Shown here in pieces: positions 1-8,089 of a stretch of 64,000 nt of DNA. The notes beneath the pieces were generated by a model. It was not told where the DNA came from. It saw nothing but the letters and a program-made list of their open reading frames with translations, and did not search any database. Position numbers and translations under genes: made by a program. The DNA comes from Desulfitobacterium chlororespirans DSM 11544 (GTDB lineage Bacteria > Bacillota > Desulfitobacteriia > Desulfitobacteriales > Desulfitobacteriaceae): positions 248,001 through 312,000 of the forward strand of contig NZ_FRDN01000009.1 in the NCBI RefSeq assembly GCF_900143285.1, in the 5' to 3' direction. Numbering within the stretch: position 1 is the first letter of the stretch; every line of letters starts with the position of its first letter.

Positions 1-245
1 TTTTTGGCGATAGAAAGGATGTAGGCTCTATCTTTTTCGTCTATGGTGTCCACTCTATCCGCTATTTTTATAAAAGATGTATGGACCGCATCCTGAGCCA
101 GCTGATAGTCTTTTAATCTACTATAAGCGACATAAAACATATCCTTGTTATATAGGGAGTAGAGACGTTCAAGCTTATTTTGGCTCCGCCCTTTGCCAAT
201 CGTTTCCGCCTTAGCAAGCCTCTCTGCTTGAATTAACTTATTCAA
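1..245 (-). CDS. RNA polymerase sigma-70 family factor, N-terminal fragment (cut by window edge)
   Basis: Reading the minus strand from a TTG at 245 gives about 81 codons with no stop up to base 1, so the gene continues outside the window. The visible part resembles sigma region 2: a YSLYNKDMFYVAYSRLKDY stretch followed by LAQDAVHTSFIKI, like the helix that binds core polymerase and melts the -10 element. A GGAGG lies directly against the TTG, which is too close, while GGAAGG lies about 13 bases upstream, so the exact start is unsure. The type of sigma factor (ECF or sporulation-like) cannot be told from this piece. Confidence 0.7.
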   Translation of the reverse strand, partial: MNKLIQAERLAKAETIGKGRSQNKLERLYSLYNKDMFYVAYSRLKDYQLAQDAVHTSFIKIADRVDTIDEKDRAYILSIAK

Positions 246-354
246 CCTCCATCAAGAGATTTCCTTCCACAAAATCCAAAATCTCCCTATACCTTCAATC
301 TGATACAGGGAGGTTTTGATTTCAGTTCGTTAATTTTACCCTTGAGTAAGCCCC

Positions 355-1389
355 TCATTTCATCTCCGGCGATACCAGCCAGAAGTAGATATGCCGGATG
401 ATCACCCGCAGCACTGCGGCAAAAGGCACCGAAAACAGCATCCCCCAAAAGCCGGCGATTTCTCCACCTGCCAGGAGGGCAAAGATAATCCACAAAGGAT
501 GCAGTCCAACACTGTCTCCCATGAGCTTCGGTGAGATAATGCTGCTTTCAAGCTGCTGGACGATTAGGATGACTATGGCAACTTTTAAGGCCATCATGGG
601 GGATTGAATCAGTCCCAGAAGCACCGAAGGAACAGCGCCGATCAAAGGGCCAAAATAAGGAATCAGATCAAAGACTCCGCAAATCACCCCGATCAGTAAG
701 GCATAATCCATGCCTACCAGCTTTACTCCTACACCGGTGAGAATCCCAACGATCAAGGCCACGATAACATTGCCCCGGATAAAGCTACGGACAATATGGC
801 TGATATCCTGAACCACTCTTTGCCAAGCTACCCGCTTGCGCTGAGGGACTAACCTTAAAAATCCTGCCTGGAGACGGTGCCAATCAGCCAATAAATAGAT
901 GGCAATGACCGGAGAGAGGATAAAAAGGCTCATGGAAGTCAAGGCTTTAGGCAAATTATCCAAAAATTCTTCCAACCAATGGAGCAGGAAGGACTCTCCT
1001 TCACCCAAATGTTCATCCAAGACATTGACCACCTGATGGGGAAGCCCGGTGGCTCTGAAGTTGGCTCGAAAATCCTGAATGGCCAGTTCCATGGTCCGGA
1101 CGGTCTCCGGCAGCACCTGAGACAGTTTGGACAGTTCTATGTAAAGCTTAGGAATAACGATGAAGATGAGCAAAGCGAGGCTCAGAAGGATTCCGACAAA
1201 CACAAAAGCAATGGATATTTTCCTCCCCACCCCCCGTCTCACTAAAGCTTCTACGACAGGAGCCAATAAATAGGCCAGGACAAAAGCCAGCATAAACGGG
1301 CTTAAGATAGGGCGCACCGAAAGAATCAGGAGCAAACCTAACAAAACAATAATGATGAGAAAAATCCAGCGCCATTTTTCTTTCTTCAT
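355..1389 (-). CDS. AI-2E family transporter / PerM-like permease
   Basis: A polytopic membrane protein of 344 residues. Hydrophobic segments lie near residues 8-28, 32-50 and 60-80, and a hydrophobic block fills the C-terminal half, ending in a GFWGMLFSVPFAAVLR stretch typical of the AI-2E/PerM family (YtvI, YueF and others). Family members have been linked to autoinducer-2 export or Na+/H+ antiport, but the substrate cannot be read from sequence. The ATG at 1389 follows GGAGGAG at good spacing; an in-frame start 13 codons upstream lacks such a site. It stands alone on the minus strand between a sigma-factor fragment and a small-protein cluster. Family assignment is firm, function is not. 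Confidence 0.85.
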   Translation of the reverse strand: MKKEKWRWIFLIIIVLLGLLLILSVRPILSPFMLAFVLAYLLAPVVEALVRRGVGRKISIAFVFVGILLSLALLIFIVIPKLYIELSKLSQVLPETVRTMELAIQDFRANFRATGLPHQVVNVLDEHLGEGESFLLHWLEEFLDNLPKALTSMSLFILSPVIAIYLLADWHRLQAGFLRLVPQRKRVAWQRVVQDISHIVRSFIRGNVIVALIVGILTGVGVKLVGMDYALLIGVICGVFDLIPYFGPLIGAVPSVLLGLIQSPMMALKVAIVILIVQQLESSIISPKLMGDSVGLHPLWIIFALLAGGEIAGFWGMLFSVPFAAVLRVIIRHIYFWLVSPEMK

Positions 1390-1508
1390 AGTCTCCTCCA
1401 AGCCTCTTTTGAACTTGTCTTCCCCCATTCCAAGAGGTTTTATACCTACGCAAAGGCACTGCTATCCATTTCACATGCTTACATTGAGGGTCCATCTGGC
1501 AATTTACT

Positions 1509-1538
1509 CCCAAATTCGTAATCGATTCCGAATTTGGG
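1509..1538. repeat. Perfect 10-bp inverted repeat
   Basis: CCCAAATTCG at 1509-1518 is matched by CGAATTTGGG at 1529-1538 around a 10-base spacer. It sits upstream of the permease gene and just before another hairpin. It could be an operator or a weak terminator; no T-tract follows closely. Confidence 0.5.
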
Positions 1539-1557
1539 GTGAGTCTGACAATGCAAG

Positions 1558-1596
1558 AAGAGCGTAAGCCGGCATGCCATCCGTTCTTACGCTCTT
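1558..1596 (-). terminator. Hairpin terminator candidate after the small-protein cluster
   Basis: AAGAGCGTAAG (1558-1568) pairs perfectly with CTTACGCTCTT (1586-1596) around a 17-base loop. It lies downstream of the 43-residue gene ending at 1653, so it probably ends that minus-strand transcript. The U-tract is poor, so the call is moderate. Confidence 0.5.
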
Positions 1597-1652
1597 ATCT
1601 TTCCCTGAAACATTTTACATGAATTTCTTGCATTTGACACTTTGGAGAGAGA

Positions 1653-1784
1653 CTAGAATTTCATCATCTTCATACCCTTACGCATCATAGACGCAGCTTT
1701 ATTCTTTGGACGCATCATATAACCAACGGTCATACCTAGGATACTGCCTGCTACGATTCCTCCAATAACTTGTCCTGACCTCAA
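1653..1784 (-). CDS. Small YtxH-like glycine-zipper membrane protein (43 aa)
   Basis: A TTG at 1784 is preceded by AAGGAGGG at ideal spacing and opens 43 codons ending at 1653. The protein has one hydrophobic, glycine-rich segment (about residues 4-22, GQVIGGIVAGSILGMTVGY) and then a short basic, methionine-rich tail (MMRPKNK, MMRKGMKMMKF). This layout resembles YtxH-type small membrane proteins, but the match is by composition only. It lies downstream of the Zn-ribbon and PRC-barrel genes on the same strand and may be co-transcribed with them. Function unknown. Confidence 0.65.
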   Translation of the reverse strand: MRSGQVIGGIVAGSILGMTVGYMMRPKNKAASMMRKGMKMMKF

Positions 1785-1807
1785 GGTATATCCCTCCTTA
1801 TTTTCTT

Positions 1808-2002
1808 TTACTCCAATGCAGCCTCACTGAGTTCTTCACCGATTGCCGGGTCATTCCACGCAACTAAGGAACCGTCTTCAGCCAAATCGTAGATGACGAC
1901 TTTGTCCATAGCGCTGGTGAATTCCACGCAGCAATCCCAGCAATAAAACTGACCCACTCCGACTTTACCGATAGCACGACCACCACATACTGGACAATTC
2001 AT
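1808..2002 (-). CDS. Small zinc-ribbon protein (64 aa)
   Basis: The N-terminus has two cysteine knuckles, CPVC at residues 4-7 and CWDCC at about 21-25, spaced as in a zinc ribbon. The rest is acidic with no clear fold signature (ends GEELSEAALE). Its ATG overlaps the stop of the upstream PRC-barrel gene by four bases, which implies translational coupling and a shared role. I do not recognise a named family. A metal-binding adaptor role is an inference from the cysteines. Confidence 0.75.
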   Translation of the reverse strand: MNCPVCGGRAIGKVGVGQFYCWDCCVEFTSAMDKVVIYDLAEDGSLVAWNDPAIGEELSEAALE

Positions 2003-2493
2003 GATAGTGAACCCCCTTCATTTCCCTGGTCCCAGGGGGATACCTGGTCTTCAACGATTAAGACATCTTTCCCATCTACCATTACGTCCGCTTGCAGAAT
2101 CGCGCCGCGGCCATCTAAAAGATCGGAAAAAAGGCCGTCCGAAACCTCGAAACCCACAATGTTCTCTGCTGAATCATCAAGAAAGACATCCTCAATCGTG
2201 CCCTTTGCTTCCCCGCCTTGGGTAAAAACTTGATTGCCAACTTTTTGTGACCATTTAACCCCTTGAAGTCTTTGAACCACATGGTCTCTTACAGTTAAGG
2301 CGTCTTTACCAACAGCAGCTACAACTTCCCGCGGCAAGCCCTTTTCGGAGTGAAAAATGTGAGCGTTTTCCAAGAGAATACCGCTAATCTTCCTGCTGCT
2401 TTCATCGAAAACCACATCCTTTACCCAACCAATCTGGTTTCCATTTTTCAAACATAATACAGGTAAACCAACGATTTCCCGTGTTCGTCGCAT
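1999..2493 (-). CDS. PRC-barrel domain protein (two PRC-like halves)
   Basis: The 164-residue protein has two PRC-barrel-like repeats. The first (about 1-75) carries GLPVLCLKNGNQIGWVKDV and a KISGILLEN strand; the second (about 85-155) has VGNQVFTQGGEAKGTIEDV and ENIVGFEVSDG. Family proteins (YlmC/YmxH, RimM C-terminus) bind partner proteins or RNA. The ATG at 2493 follows AGGGAGGGG; an upstream in-frame TTG lies within that site and is unlikely. It is first in a minus-strand cluster with the Zn-ribbon and YtxH-like genes. In spore formers, PRC-barrel genes of this kind are often sporulation-linked, but nothing here proves it. Confidence 0.8.
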   Translation of the reverse strand: MRRTREIVGLPVLCLKNGNQIGWVKDVVFDESSRKISGILLENAHIFHSEKGLPREVVAAVGKDALTVRDHVVQRLQGVKWSQKVGNQVFTQGGEAKGTIEDVFLDDSAENIVGFEVSDGLFSDLLDGRGAILQADVMVDGKDVLIVEDQVSPWDQGNEGGSLS

Positions 2494-2603
2494 TCTTCCC
2501 CTCCCTTTCAAAAAACTTTATGGTTCTATGCTACTTTGCCCATTTTTCATCCTATTCATTCACAAATTTTTGTGAACATGAATCGAGAGAATACGGCGTT
2601 CTT

Positions 2604-2630
2604 TATTAAAAATACCGTTGAATAACGGTA
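2604..2630 (-). terminator. Intrinsic terminator after mnmA
   Basis: TACCGTT (2613-2619), loop GAAT, AACGGTA (2624-2630). Read on the minus strand, the stem is followed by TTTTTAAT. It lies 14 bases beyond the mnmA stop and closes the iscR-iscS-iscU-mnmA transcript. Confidence 0.75.
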
Positions 2631-2643
2631 CTGTCCCTGTTAT

Positions 2644-3756
2644 TCACGTGATGATTTTGCCGCCGCCCACGACGAGCTCCCCTTGGTAGAAGACTACGGC
2701 TTGCCCTGGAGTAATAGCCCGTTGCGGAGTGGTGAATTCTACCCGCACTACAGGGCCGATGGCTCCGGGCAATGTTTCAGAATCCTTGAGGGGGATAATT
2801 TTCGCTTCAGCGAGAGGCGCCTTGTAACGAATTTTCGCTTGGACTGTCAAGGGCCCCTCCAGCCCGGTAATAGCTATCCAATTTAAATCTGTGGCCAACA
2901 GAGTATGTGCATATACTTCTTGATCCTCACCTAAGATCACTTCATTGCCTTCCACATTAAAGCCGAGGACAAACATGGGTTTACCGAAAGTTACCCCCAG
3001 ACCTTTCCGTTGACCGACGGTATAGTTGATCAGGCCTTGGTGCCGCCCCAGAATATTCCCTTGCCGATCAACAAAATTCCCCGGCTTAATCTTCTCCGGA
3101 GACCGCTCACGAATGAAAGAGACATAATCATCATCGGGGATAAAGCATATTTCCTGACTATCAGGCTTCCGGGAGACCCGGAGCAACCCCCGCTCAGCGG
3201 CCATCTCGCGAATCTGTTCTTTCTTATAATCCGCCAGGGGAAACAAGGTGTGCTTGAGCTGATCCTGAGTCAGGTTGTAAAGCATATAGGTCTGGTCCTT
3301 CCATGTATCCACCGGCCGGCTCATCAAGTAACGCCCGCTCTCCGGGTCCTGAAGGATTTTAGCATAATGGCCTGTGGCCAGATAATCGGCCCCCAAAGCC
3401 CGGGCTTTCCACAGAAACTCTCCCCAGCGTACAACCCGGTTGCACATGGTACAAGGATTAGGCGTTTCACCGCTGAGGTAGGCGTTGGTAAAATAATCGA
3501 TGACATTTTCCTCAAAAATAGTGCGAAAGTTCAGGACATAATGAGGTATGCCCAATTGATGAGCTACCCGCCGGGCATCATCGATGGCTGTAATGGAACA
3601 GCACCCTCCTACATCATCCGGTCCCCCGGAGGGCATGGTTTGGAGGGTTATGCCAATGACCTCATACCCTTCTTCTTTAAGCAAAGCGGCGGCCATGGAA
3701 CTATCCACACCGCCGCTCATGCCGACCACTACCTTTTTCTTTTCGGTAAGCGTCAT
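2644..3756 (-). CDS. mnmA: tRNA-specific 2-thiouridylase MnmA
   Basis: MnmA (TrmU) adds sulfur to C2 of U34 in Lys, Glu and Gln tRNAs, using ATP and persulfide sulfur from a cysteine desulfurase. The 370-residue length is normal. The PP-loop GMSGGVDSS is at residues 12-20, the catalytic cysteines are C102 (NPCTMCNR) and C204 (QEICFIPD), and the C-terminal beta-barrel ends in GQAVVFY. It follows iscU after a short gap on the same strand, so the sulfur donor IscS is encoded in the same operon, a common arrangement in Firmicutes. A terminator hairpin follows the stop. No irregularity seen. Confidence 0.97.
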   Translation of the reverse strand: MTLTEKKKVVVGMSGGVDSSMAAALLKEEGYEVIGITLQTMPSGGPDDVGGCCSITAIDDARRVAHQLGIPHYVLNFRTIFEENVIDYFTNAYLSGETPNPCTMCNRVVRWGEFLWKARALGADYLATGHYAKILQDPESGRYLMSRPVDTWKDQTYMLYNLTQDQLKHTLFPLADYKKEQIREMAAERGLLRVSRKPDSQEICFIPDDDYVSFIRERSPEKIKPGNFVDRQGNILGRHQGLINYTVGQRKGLGVTFGKPMFVLGFNVEGNEVILGEDQEVYAHTLLATDLNWIAITGLEGPLTVQAKIRYKAPLAEAKIIPLKDSETLPGAIGPVVRVEFTTPQRAITPGQAVVFYQGELVVGGGKIIT

Positions 3757-3767
3757 TTCTTCATCCC

Positions 3768-4142
3768 TTATACCTTTAGAGTTTTCTCATGATAATTTTT
3801 AATGGCCTCGTGCAAGGCATCAGCAGCCAGATTGGAACAGTGCATCTTAGCCGGCGGAAGTCCGTCCAGAGCTTCAGCTACAGCAGCATTGGTAATTTTC
3901 AGAGCTTCTTCTATAGTCTTGCCTTTAACCATTTCCGTAACCATGCTGCTGGTGGCTACCGCAGCTCCGCAGCCAAAAGTCTTAAACTTAACGTCTTTAA
4001 TGATATCGCCTTCAACATCCAAATAGATACGCATAATATCGCCGCATTTAGCGTTGCCTACTTCGCCGACACCGTTAGCATCTTCAATCTCACCCACATT
4101 GCGGGGATTCATAAAATGATCCATTACTTTTTCCGTATACAT
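3768..4142 (-). CDS. iscU: Fe-S cluster assembly scaffold IscU/NifU-like
   Basis: The 124-residue protein is the scaffold on which [2Fe-2S] clusters are built. It has the three conserved cysteines C33 (KCGD, with the adjacent Asp), C58 (FGCGAA) and C102, and an LPPAKMHC motif at about 96-102 equivalent to the chaperone-binding LPPVK of IscU. It has no NifU C-terminal domain, so it is the short form often named NifU-like in clostridia. It lies between iscS and mnmA on the minus strand with gaps under 20 bases. Receiving sulfur from the adjacent IscS is the expected role. Confidence 0.95.
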   Translation of the reverse strand: MYTEKVMDHFMNPRNVGEIEDANGVGEVGNAKCGDIMRIYLDVEGDIIKDVKFKTFGCGAAVATSSMVTEMVKGKTIEEALKITNAAVAEALDGLPPAKMHCSNLAADALHEAIKNYHEKTLKV

Positions 4143-4157
4143 ATCTCTTCACTCCTT

Positions 4158-5360
4158 CTATTGCGCTTTGGCGCGACTGCATTGACTATGTTTGGCTTGG
4201 TCATAGAGAGGGGACATCATCCGCAGCCGTTCGACAATTTTGGGTAATTGCTCCAGGACATAATCCACATCTTCTTCCGTGTTCTGAGCTCCGAAAGAGA
4301 ACCGTAAGGAACCATGAGCAATCTCGTGGGACAGCCCCATAGCCAGCAAGACATGGGAAGGATCCAAAGATCCGGATGTGCAGGCGGAACCGCTGGAAGC
4401 AGCAATTCCCATCATGTCAAGGCTTAAAAGCAATGCTTCACCTTCAATAAATTGAATACTGACATTTAAGTTGCCGGGGAGCCGTTTCTCCCCTCCTTGG
4501 GGGCCATTCAACTTGACATAATCTATCTTTTCCATAATGCCCTTGAGAAGCTTATCTCTCAGCTTGGCTTCCCGGACAGCCTCTTCTTCCATCCGCTGGG
4601 CAGCCAACTCACAGGCTTTGCCAAAACCGATGATGCCAGGAGTATTCTCTGTGCCGGAGCGGCGTTTCTTCTCTTGGCCGCCGCCATAGATGCGGGGAAT
4701 AATCCTGATACCTTTGCGGATGTAAAGAGCTCCTACCCCTTTGGGTCCGTAAATCTTGTGGCTGGATACGGTCATAAGATCCACGTTCATAGCCACCACA
4801 TCAATCGGAATCTTGCCGAAAGATTGTACTGCATCCACATGGAAGATAATGCCTTTATCCCGGGCTAATTTTCCTATCTCAGCAATGGGCTGGATCGTTC
4901 CCACTTCATTATTGGCATGCATGATGGTAATCAAGATGGTATCGGGCCGGATAGCTTTTGCTACATCTTCAACTGCCACAAGTCCTTCTTCATCTACCGG
5001 AACGATGGTGAGTTCATAGCCATTCTTCTCTAAGAATTCACAGGCTTCCAGAACTCCATGGTGCTCAACTGCTGAAGTGATGATATGTTTCCCTTTTTTA
5101 CTCTGAGCTTCAGTCACGCCAAAGATGGCAAGGTTATCTGCTTCCGTGCCGCCGCTGGTAAAGGTGATTTCCGTAGGCTGAGCACCCAAAAGCTTGGCAA
5201 CAGACTCTCTGGCGTTCTCCAAGGCTACTTTGGCGTCTCGTCCAAAGCTGTGAACACTGGAGGGATTTCCATATTTCTCTGTGTAATAGGTCATCATAAG
5301 CTTGGCAACTTCAGGATCGACTGGAGTTGTGGCGCTATGGTCAAGATATACTCTGCGCAT
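4158..5360 (-). CDS. iscS: Cysteine desulfurase IscS/NifS
   Basis: A class V aminotransferase-fold PLP enzyme that takes sulfur from L-cysteine, leaving alanine and an enzyme persulfide. PLP lysine K202 lies in SSHKIYGPKG, the cofactor histidine in AVEHHG near residue 100, and the mobile-loop catalytic cysteine C327 in SSGSACTSG. The 400-residue length fits the IscS/NifS group I. It follows the Rrf2 regulator gene and precedes iscU. The C-terminus (about residues 385-400, AKHSQCSRAKAQ) extends beyond the usual fold and holds an extra Cys. It probably supplies both IscU and the adjacent MnmA. Confidence 0.96.
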   Translation of the reverse strand: MRRVYLDHSATTPVDPEVAKLMMTYYTEKYGNPSSVHSFGRDAKVALENARESVAKLLGAQPTEITFTSGGTEADNLAIFGVTEAQSKKGKHIITSAVEHHGVLEACEFLEKNGYELTIVPVDEEGLVAVEDVAKAIRPDTILITIMHANNEVGTIQPIAEIGKLARDKGIIFHVDAVQSFGKIPIDVVAMNVDLMTVSSHKIYGPKGVGALYIRKGIRIIPRIYGGGQEKKRRSGTENTPGIIGFGKACELAAQRMEEEAVREAKLRDKLLKGIMEKIDYVKLNGPQGGEKRLPGNLNVSIQFIEGEALLLSLDMMGIAASSGSACTSGSLDPSHVLLAMGLSHEIAHGSLRFSFGAQNTEEDVDYVLEQLPKIVERLRMMSPLYDQAKHSQCSRAKAQ

Positions 5361-5419
5361 TTTAGTTCCTCCTAGTAAACTTGATTAATAAGTAGTCACT
5401 GATTAAACTGCAAGCTTTA

Positions 5420-5860
5420 TTATCCAGGGTCTGCAATAGTACACATAGTTTGAGGATCTCTGACCAGATCAGCCAAGCTGATGGAGTCCAAAACATCTTC
5501 AATGGGATCACGAACCTTCTCGCGAATACTCCGTGTCACACAATAATCCGACTTCTGACAGCATTCAGGATCGCCATTGGCCTCGCACTCCACCGGCGCT
5601 ATCGGTCCCTCTAAAACCCTGATGATATCACCAATTCTAATTTTTTCTGCTTTCTTACCTAAGACATATCCACCTTGTGCCCCTCGAATGCTTTTCACCA
5701 GCCCGGCCTTGCGCAGCCCGGAAATCAGCTGTTCGAGATAGTGCTCAGACAATCCCTGTCGATCAGCTATACTTTTTAGGGAGATTGGCCCTTCGCCCGA
5801 ATTTAAAGCTAGATCAACCATGGCCGTGAGACCATAGCGGCCTTTCGTAGAAAGCTTCAA
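5420..5860 (-). CDS. iscR: Rrf2-family regulator, IscR-like Fe-S sensor
   Basis: The 146-residue protein opens with MKLSTKGRYGL, the usual Rrf2 start, then a winged helix (about 10-70) with the SIRGAQGGYVLG wing. Cysteines C92, C100, C101 and C107 in the VECEANGDPECCQKSDYC region fit an Fe-S ligand loop as in IscR, though the spacing is not identical to the E. coli protein. The TTG at 5860 is favoured because AAGGAG lies 8 bases upstream; a GTG three codons earlier is possible. It heads the iscR-iscS-iscU-mnmA cluster, and an inverted repeat overlaps its promoter, which suggests autoregulation. A cysteine-metabolism regulator such as CymR is a less likely alternative, since CymR lacks these cysteines. 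Confidence 0.88.
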   Translation of the reverse strand: MKLSTKGRYGLTAMVDLALNSGEGPISLKSIADRQGLSEHYLEQLISGLRKAGLVKSIRGAQGGYVLGKKAEKIRIGDIIRVLEGPIAPVECEANGDPECCQKSDYCVTRSIREKVRDPIEDVLDSISLADLVRDPQTMCTIADPG

Positions 5861-5926
5861 ACCTCCCACTCCTTTTCACCCATTCTATCGTCCATTAAGT
5901 AATATGGAATATCGCTTTTCAAGGAT

Positions 5927-5967
5927 ATCTTACAAAAACACTCGGGATTTGTCAAGTCAATCCCGAG
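5927..5967 (-). promoter_or_regulatory. iscR promoter with overlapping inverted-repeat operator
   Basis: On the minus strand TTGACA (5955-5950) and TAAGAT (5932-5927) are spaced by exactly 17 bases, a good housekeeping promoter about 60 bases before iscR. A perfect 9-bp inverted repeat, CTCGGGATT at 5941-5949 and AATCCCGAG at 5959-5967, brackets the -35 hexamer. A dimeric Rrf2 protein bound there would block polymerase, so it is the likely IscR operator. The assignment of IscR to this site is inference. Confidence 0.7.
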
Positions 5968-6127
5968 CAATTTGCTCAGATTTTTTTATAAAATATTATC
6001 AGTTTCCATTGCTTTGCTCGATTTACCTATATATTTCCATTTAGTGATCAGCAGATCTTATGCTATACCTCTTTTTTGATTATAATCAGTTGTAGAGGTT
6101 TGGCTATGTGCTGCTCATTCATCTTTC

Positions 6128-6156
6128 TTTAATTAAACCAGGAAACAAAGTATACT
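6128..6156 (+). promoter_or_regulatory. Candidate promoter for rarA
   Basis: TTTAAT (6128-6133) and TATACT (6151-6156) are 17 bases apart, about 100 bases before the rarA start. The -35 is weak. No other convincing pair was seen in this gap. Confidence 0.35.
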
Positions 6157-6254
6157 AAGGTTAGGTCAATCTGCTCCCTTTATTTAGTACATACCCAGAG
6201 ACACATTGTTTTCAATGTTAATATAGAGTTCAGTTTCAGAAAGGATTGTTACGC

Positions 6255-7568
6255 ATGGACTTATTTTCAGCTTCTTTTAACCCTCATCAAGTCGCTCCAC
6301 TGGCCGAGCGGATGCGCCCCCGAACTCTTGATGACTATATCGGGCAATCGGAAATCATCGGCAAGGGGAAGCTTCTCCGCCGGGCTATCGAAGCGGATCG
6401 GGTCACTTCTCTCATTCTTTACGGCCCCCCGGGAACAGGTAAAACTTCCCTGGCCCAAGTCATCGCCAATACAACCTCCTCCGGCTTTGTGCGCATTAAT
6501 GCCGTGGCTGCCGGTGTCAAAGAACTCCGGGAGATCATTCAGACGGCTACGGAGCAGCTGCATCTCTATGGCAAGAAAACCCTTGTCTTCTGTGATGAAG
6601 TTCATCGTTTTAATAAAGGCCAACAAGATGCCTTGCTCCCCGCCGTAGAGAACGGGACTATTACTTTTATCGGGGCGACCACCGAAAATCCTTTTTTCGA
6701 GCTTAACTCCGCTCTGTTAAGCCGTTCCACTCTCTTTCGCCTCCAGCCTCTCACGGCAGAGGATATTCGCAGCGGCTTGACACAAGCACTGGCCGATAAG
6801 GAACGGGGACTGGGAAATTACTCGGTAAGCATCGATCCGGAGGCCTGGGAGCATTGGCTTAATTTCGCCAACGGGGATCTGCGGCGGGCCTTGAACGCTT
6901 TGGAATTGGCCGTACTTACCACCCCTCCTGAACAGGGCGTGCGCCACATCACTTTGTCCGTAGCCGAAGAATCCATACAACAAAGAGCGATGCGTTTTGA
7001 TAAAAATGGGGATAATCACTACGATATTATCTCAGCCTTTATCAAAAGTATGCGCGGCTCCGACCCCGATGCGGCTCTTTATTGGCTGGCAGTCCTGCTG
7101 GAATCGGGTGAAGATCCCCGTTTTATCGTGCGCCGGATTATCGTCCATGCTTCCGAAGATGTGGGCCTGGCGGATCCTATGGTAATGCTCCAGGCTCATG
7201 CGGCAGCCAATGCCCTGGAATGGGTGGGTCTTCCTGAGGCCAGAATCCCAATCGCCCAAGCCGTCCTGGCCATCACCACAGCACCTAAGAGCAACAGCAC
7301 TATTATGGCCATCGACAGGGCCATGAACTATGTCCGCTCCCATCCCACCGGTCAGGTTCCTGAGCATCTGCGGGATGCTCATTATCCGGGATCCCAAAAA
7401 TTAGGCCATGGTAAGAACTACCTTTATCCTCATGACTATCCCAGCCATTGGGTAGAGCAAGGGTATTTACCTGATGAGGTCCAGGGAGAGAATTTCTTTA
7501 CTCCTTCCGGAACGGGACAGGACCGCGATAACCGCGGCAAACCTCAGGTTATTCCGCCCTCGGAATGA
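6255..7568 (+). CDS. rarA: Replication-associated recombination protein A (RarA/MgsA), AAA+ ATPase
   Basis: A clamp-loader-like AAA+ ATPase acting at stalled replication forks. It has Walker A GPPGTGKTSLAQ (about residues 57-68), Walker B-like FCDEVHRFN, the sensor segment GATTENPFFELN, and the C-terminal MgsA domain with RAMNYVRSHPTG and DAHYPGSQKLGHG. The 437-residue length is typical. The ATG at 6255 is preferred, with AAAGGA 9 bases upstream; a TTG three codons earlier abuts that site. It is the only long plus-strand gene in the first 27 kb, divergent from iscR, and ends at a strong bidirectional hairpin. Confidence 0.95.
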   Translation: MDLFSASFNPHQVAPLAERMRPRTLDDYIGQSEIIGKGKLLRRAIEADRVTSLILYGPPGTGKTSLAQVIANTTSSGFVRINAVAAGVKELREIIQTATEQLHLYGKKTLVFCDEVHRFNKGQQDALLPAVENGTITFIGATTENPFFELNSALLSRSTLFRLQPLTAEDIRSGLTQALADKERGLGNYSVSIDPEAWEHWLNFANGDLRRALNALELAVLTTPPEQGVRHITLSVAEESIQQRAMRFDKNGDNHYDIISAFIKSMRGSDPDAALYWLAVLLESGEDPRFIVRRIIVHASEDVGLADPMVMLQAHAAANALEWVGLPEARIPIAQAVLAITTAPKSNSTIMAIDRAMNYVRSHPTGQVPEHLRDAHYPGSQKLGHGKNYLYPHDYPSHWVEQGYLPDEVQGENFFTPSGTGQDRDNRGKPQVIPPSE

Positions 7569-7623
7569 CATGGAACTAAGCCTGATGATAACAAAAGCAC
7601 AGCAAAGGAGTCTGATTAATACA

Positions 7624-7649
7624 AAAACGGTGCCGAATGGCACCGTTTT
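7624..7649. terminator. Bidirectional intrinsic terminator between rarA and trxA
   Basis: AAAACGGTGCC (7624-7634), loop GAAT, GGCACCGTTTT (7639-7649): a perfect 11-bp stem with T/A ends on both sides. It serves rarA (plus) and trxA (minus), which converge here. Confidence 0.85.
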
Positions 7650-7690
7650 GATCTTCCTTACCCCAGTTACCCAAGGCAAGAATCCACTTA

Positions 7691-8020
7691 TTAGGCATGT
7701 TTTTCAATCATTTTGACGAGGTCAGCCTTACCGCGGAACCCTACACTCTTATCCACCACTTGTCCGTTTTTAAAAACAGCTAAGGTGGGAATGCTCATCA
7801 CCTGGTATTGTCCGGCAATGGCCGGTTCCTCATCCACATTAAGCTTGCCGATGATGACTTTTCCCGCCATTTCATCTGCCAGTTCCTCAATGATGGGAGC
7901 AACCATACGGCAGGGTCCACACCAAGCCGCCCAGAAATCTACCAATACGGCTTTGTCGGAACCCAAAACTTCTTCATTCCAATTTGCTGTTGTAAAGGTC
8001 TTAACATTTTCGCCTGCCAT
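7691..8020 (-). CDS. trxA: Thioredoxin
   Basis: A classic 109-residue thioredoxin that reduces protein disulfides in the cytoplasm. The WCGPC active site has cysteines at residues 34 and 37 ([12 protein letters not shown]), and the cis-proline loop is MSIPTLAVF. The ATG follows GAGGAGGG. It lies just downstream of the csoR gene on the same strand (70-base gap), so metal- or thiol-stress control by readthrough is possible but not shown. No thioredoxin reductase gene is adjacent. Confidence 0.97.
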   Translation of the reverse strand: MAGENVKTFTTANWNEEVLGSDKAVLVDFWAAWCGPCRMVAPIIEELADEMAGKVIIGKLNVDEEPAIAGQYQVMSIPTLAVFKNGQVVDKSVGFRGKADLVKMIEKHA

Positions 8021-8089
8021 GAATATACCCTCCTCAAATTAGTTTGAATTATTCAGCTGCTATGCATTACATAATGGATTAACTATGAG

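Noticed and set aside
3010-3792. 260-codon frame antisense to mnmA and iscU
   Set aside because: A shadow of the real gene; no ribosome site or homology.
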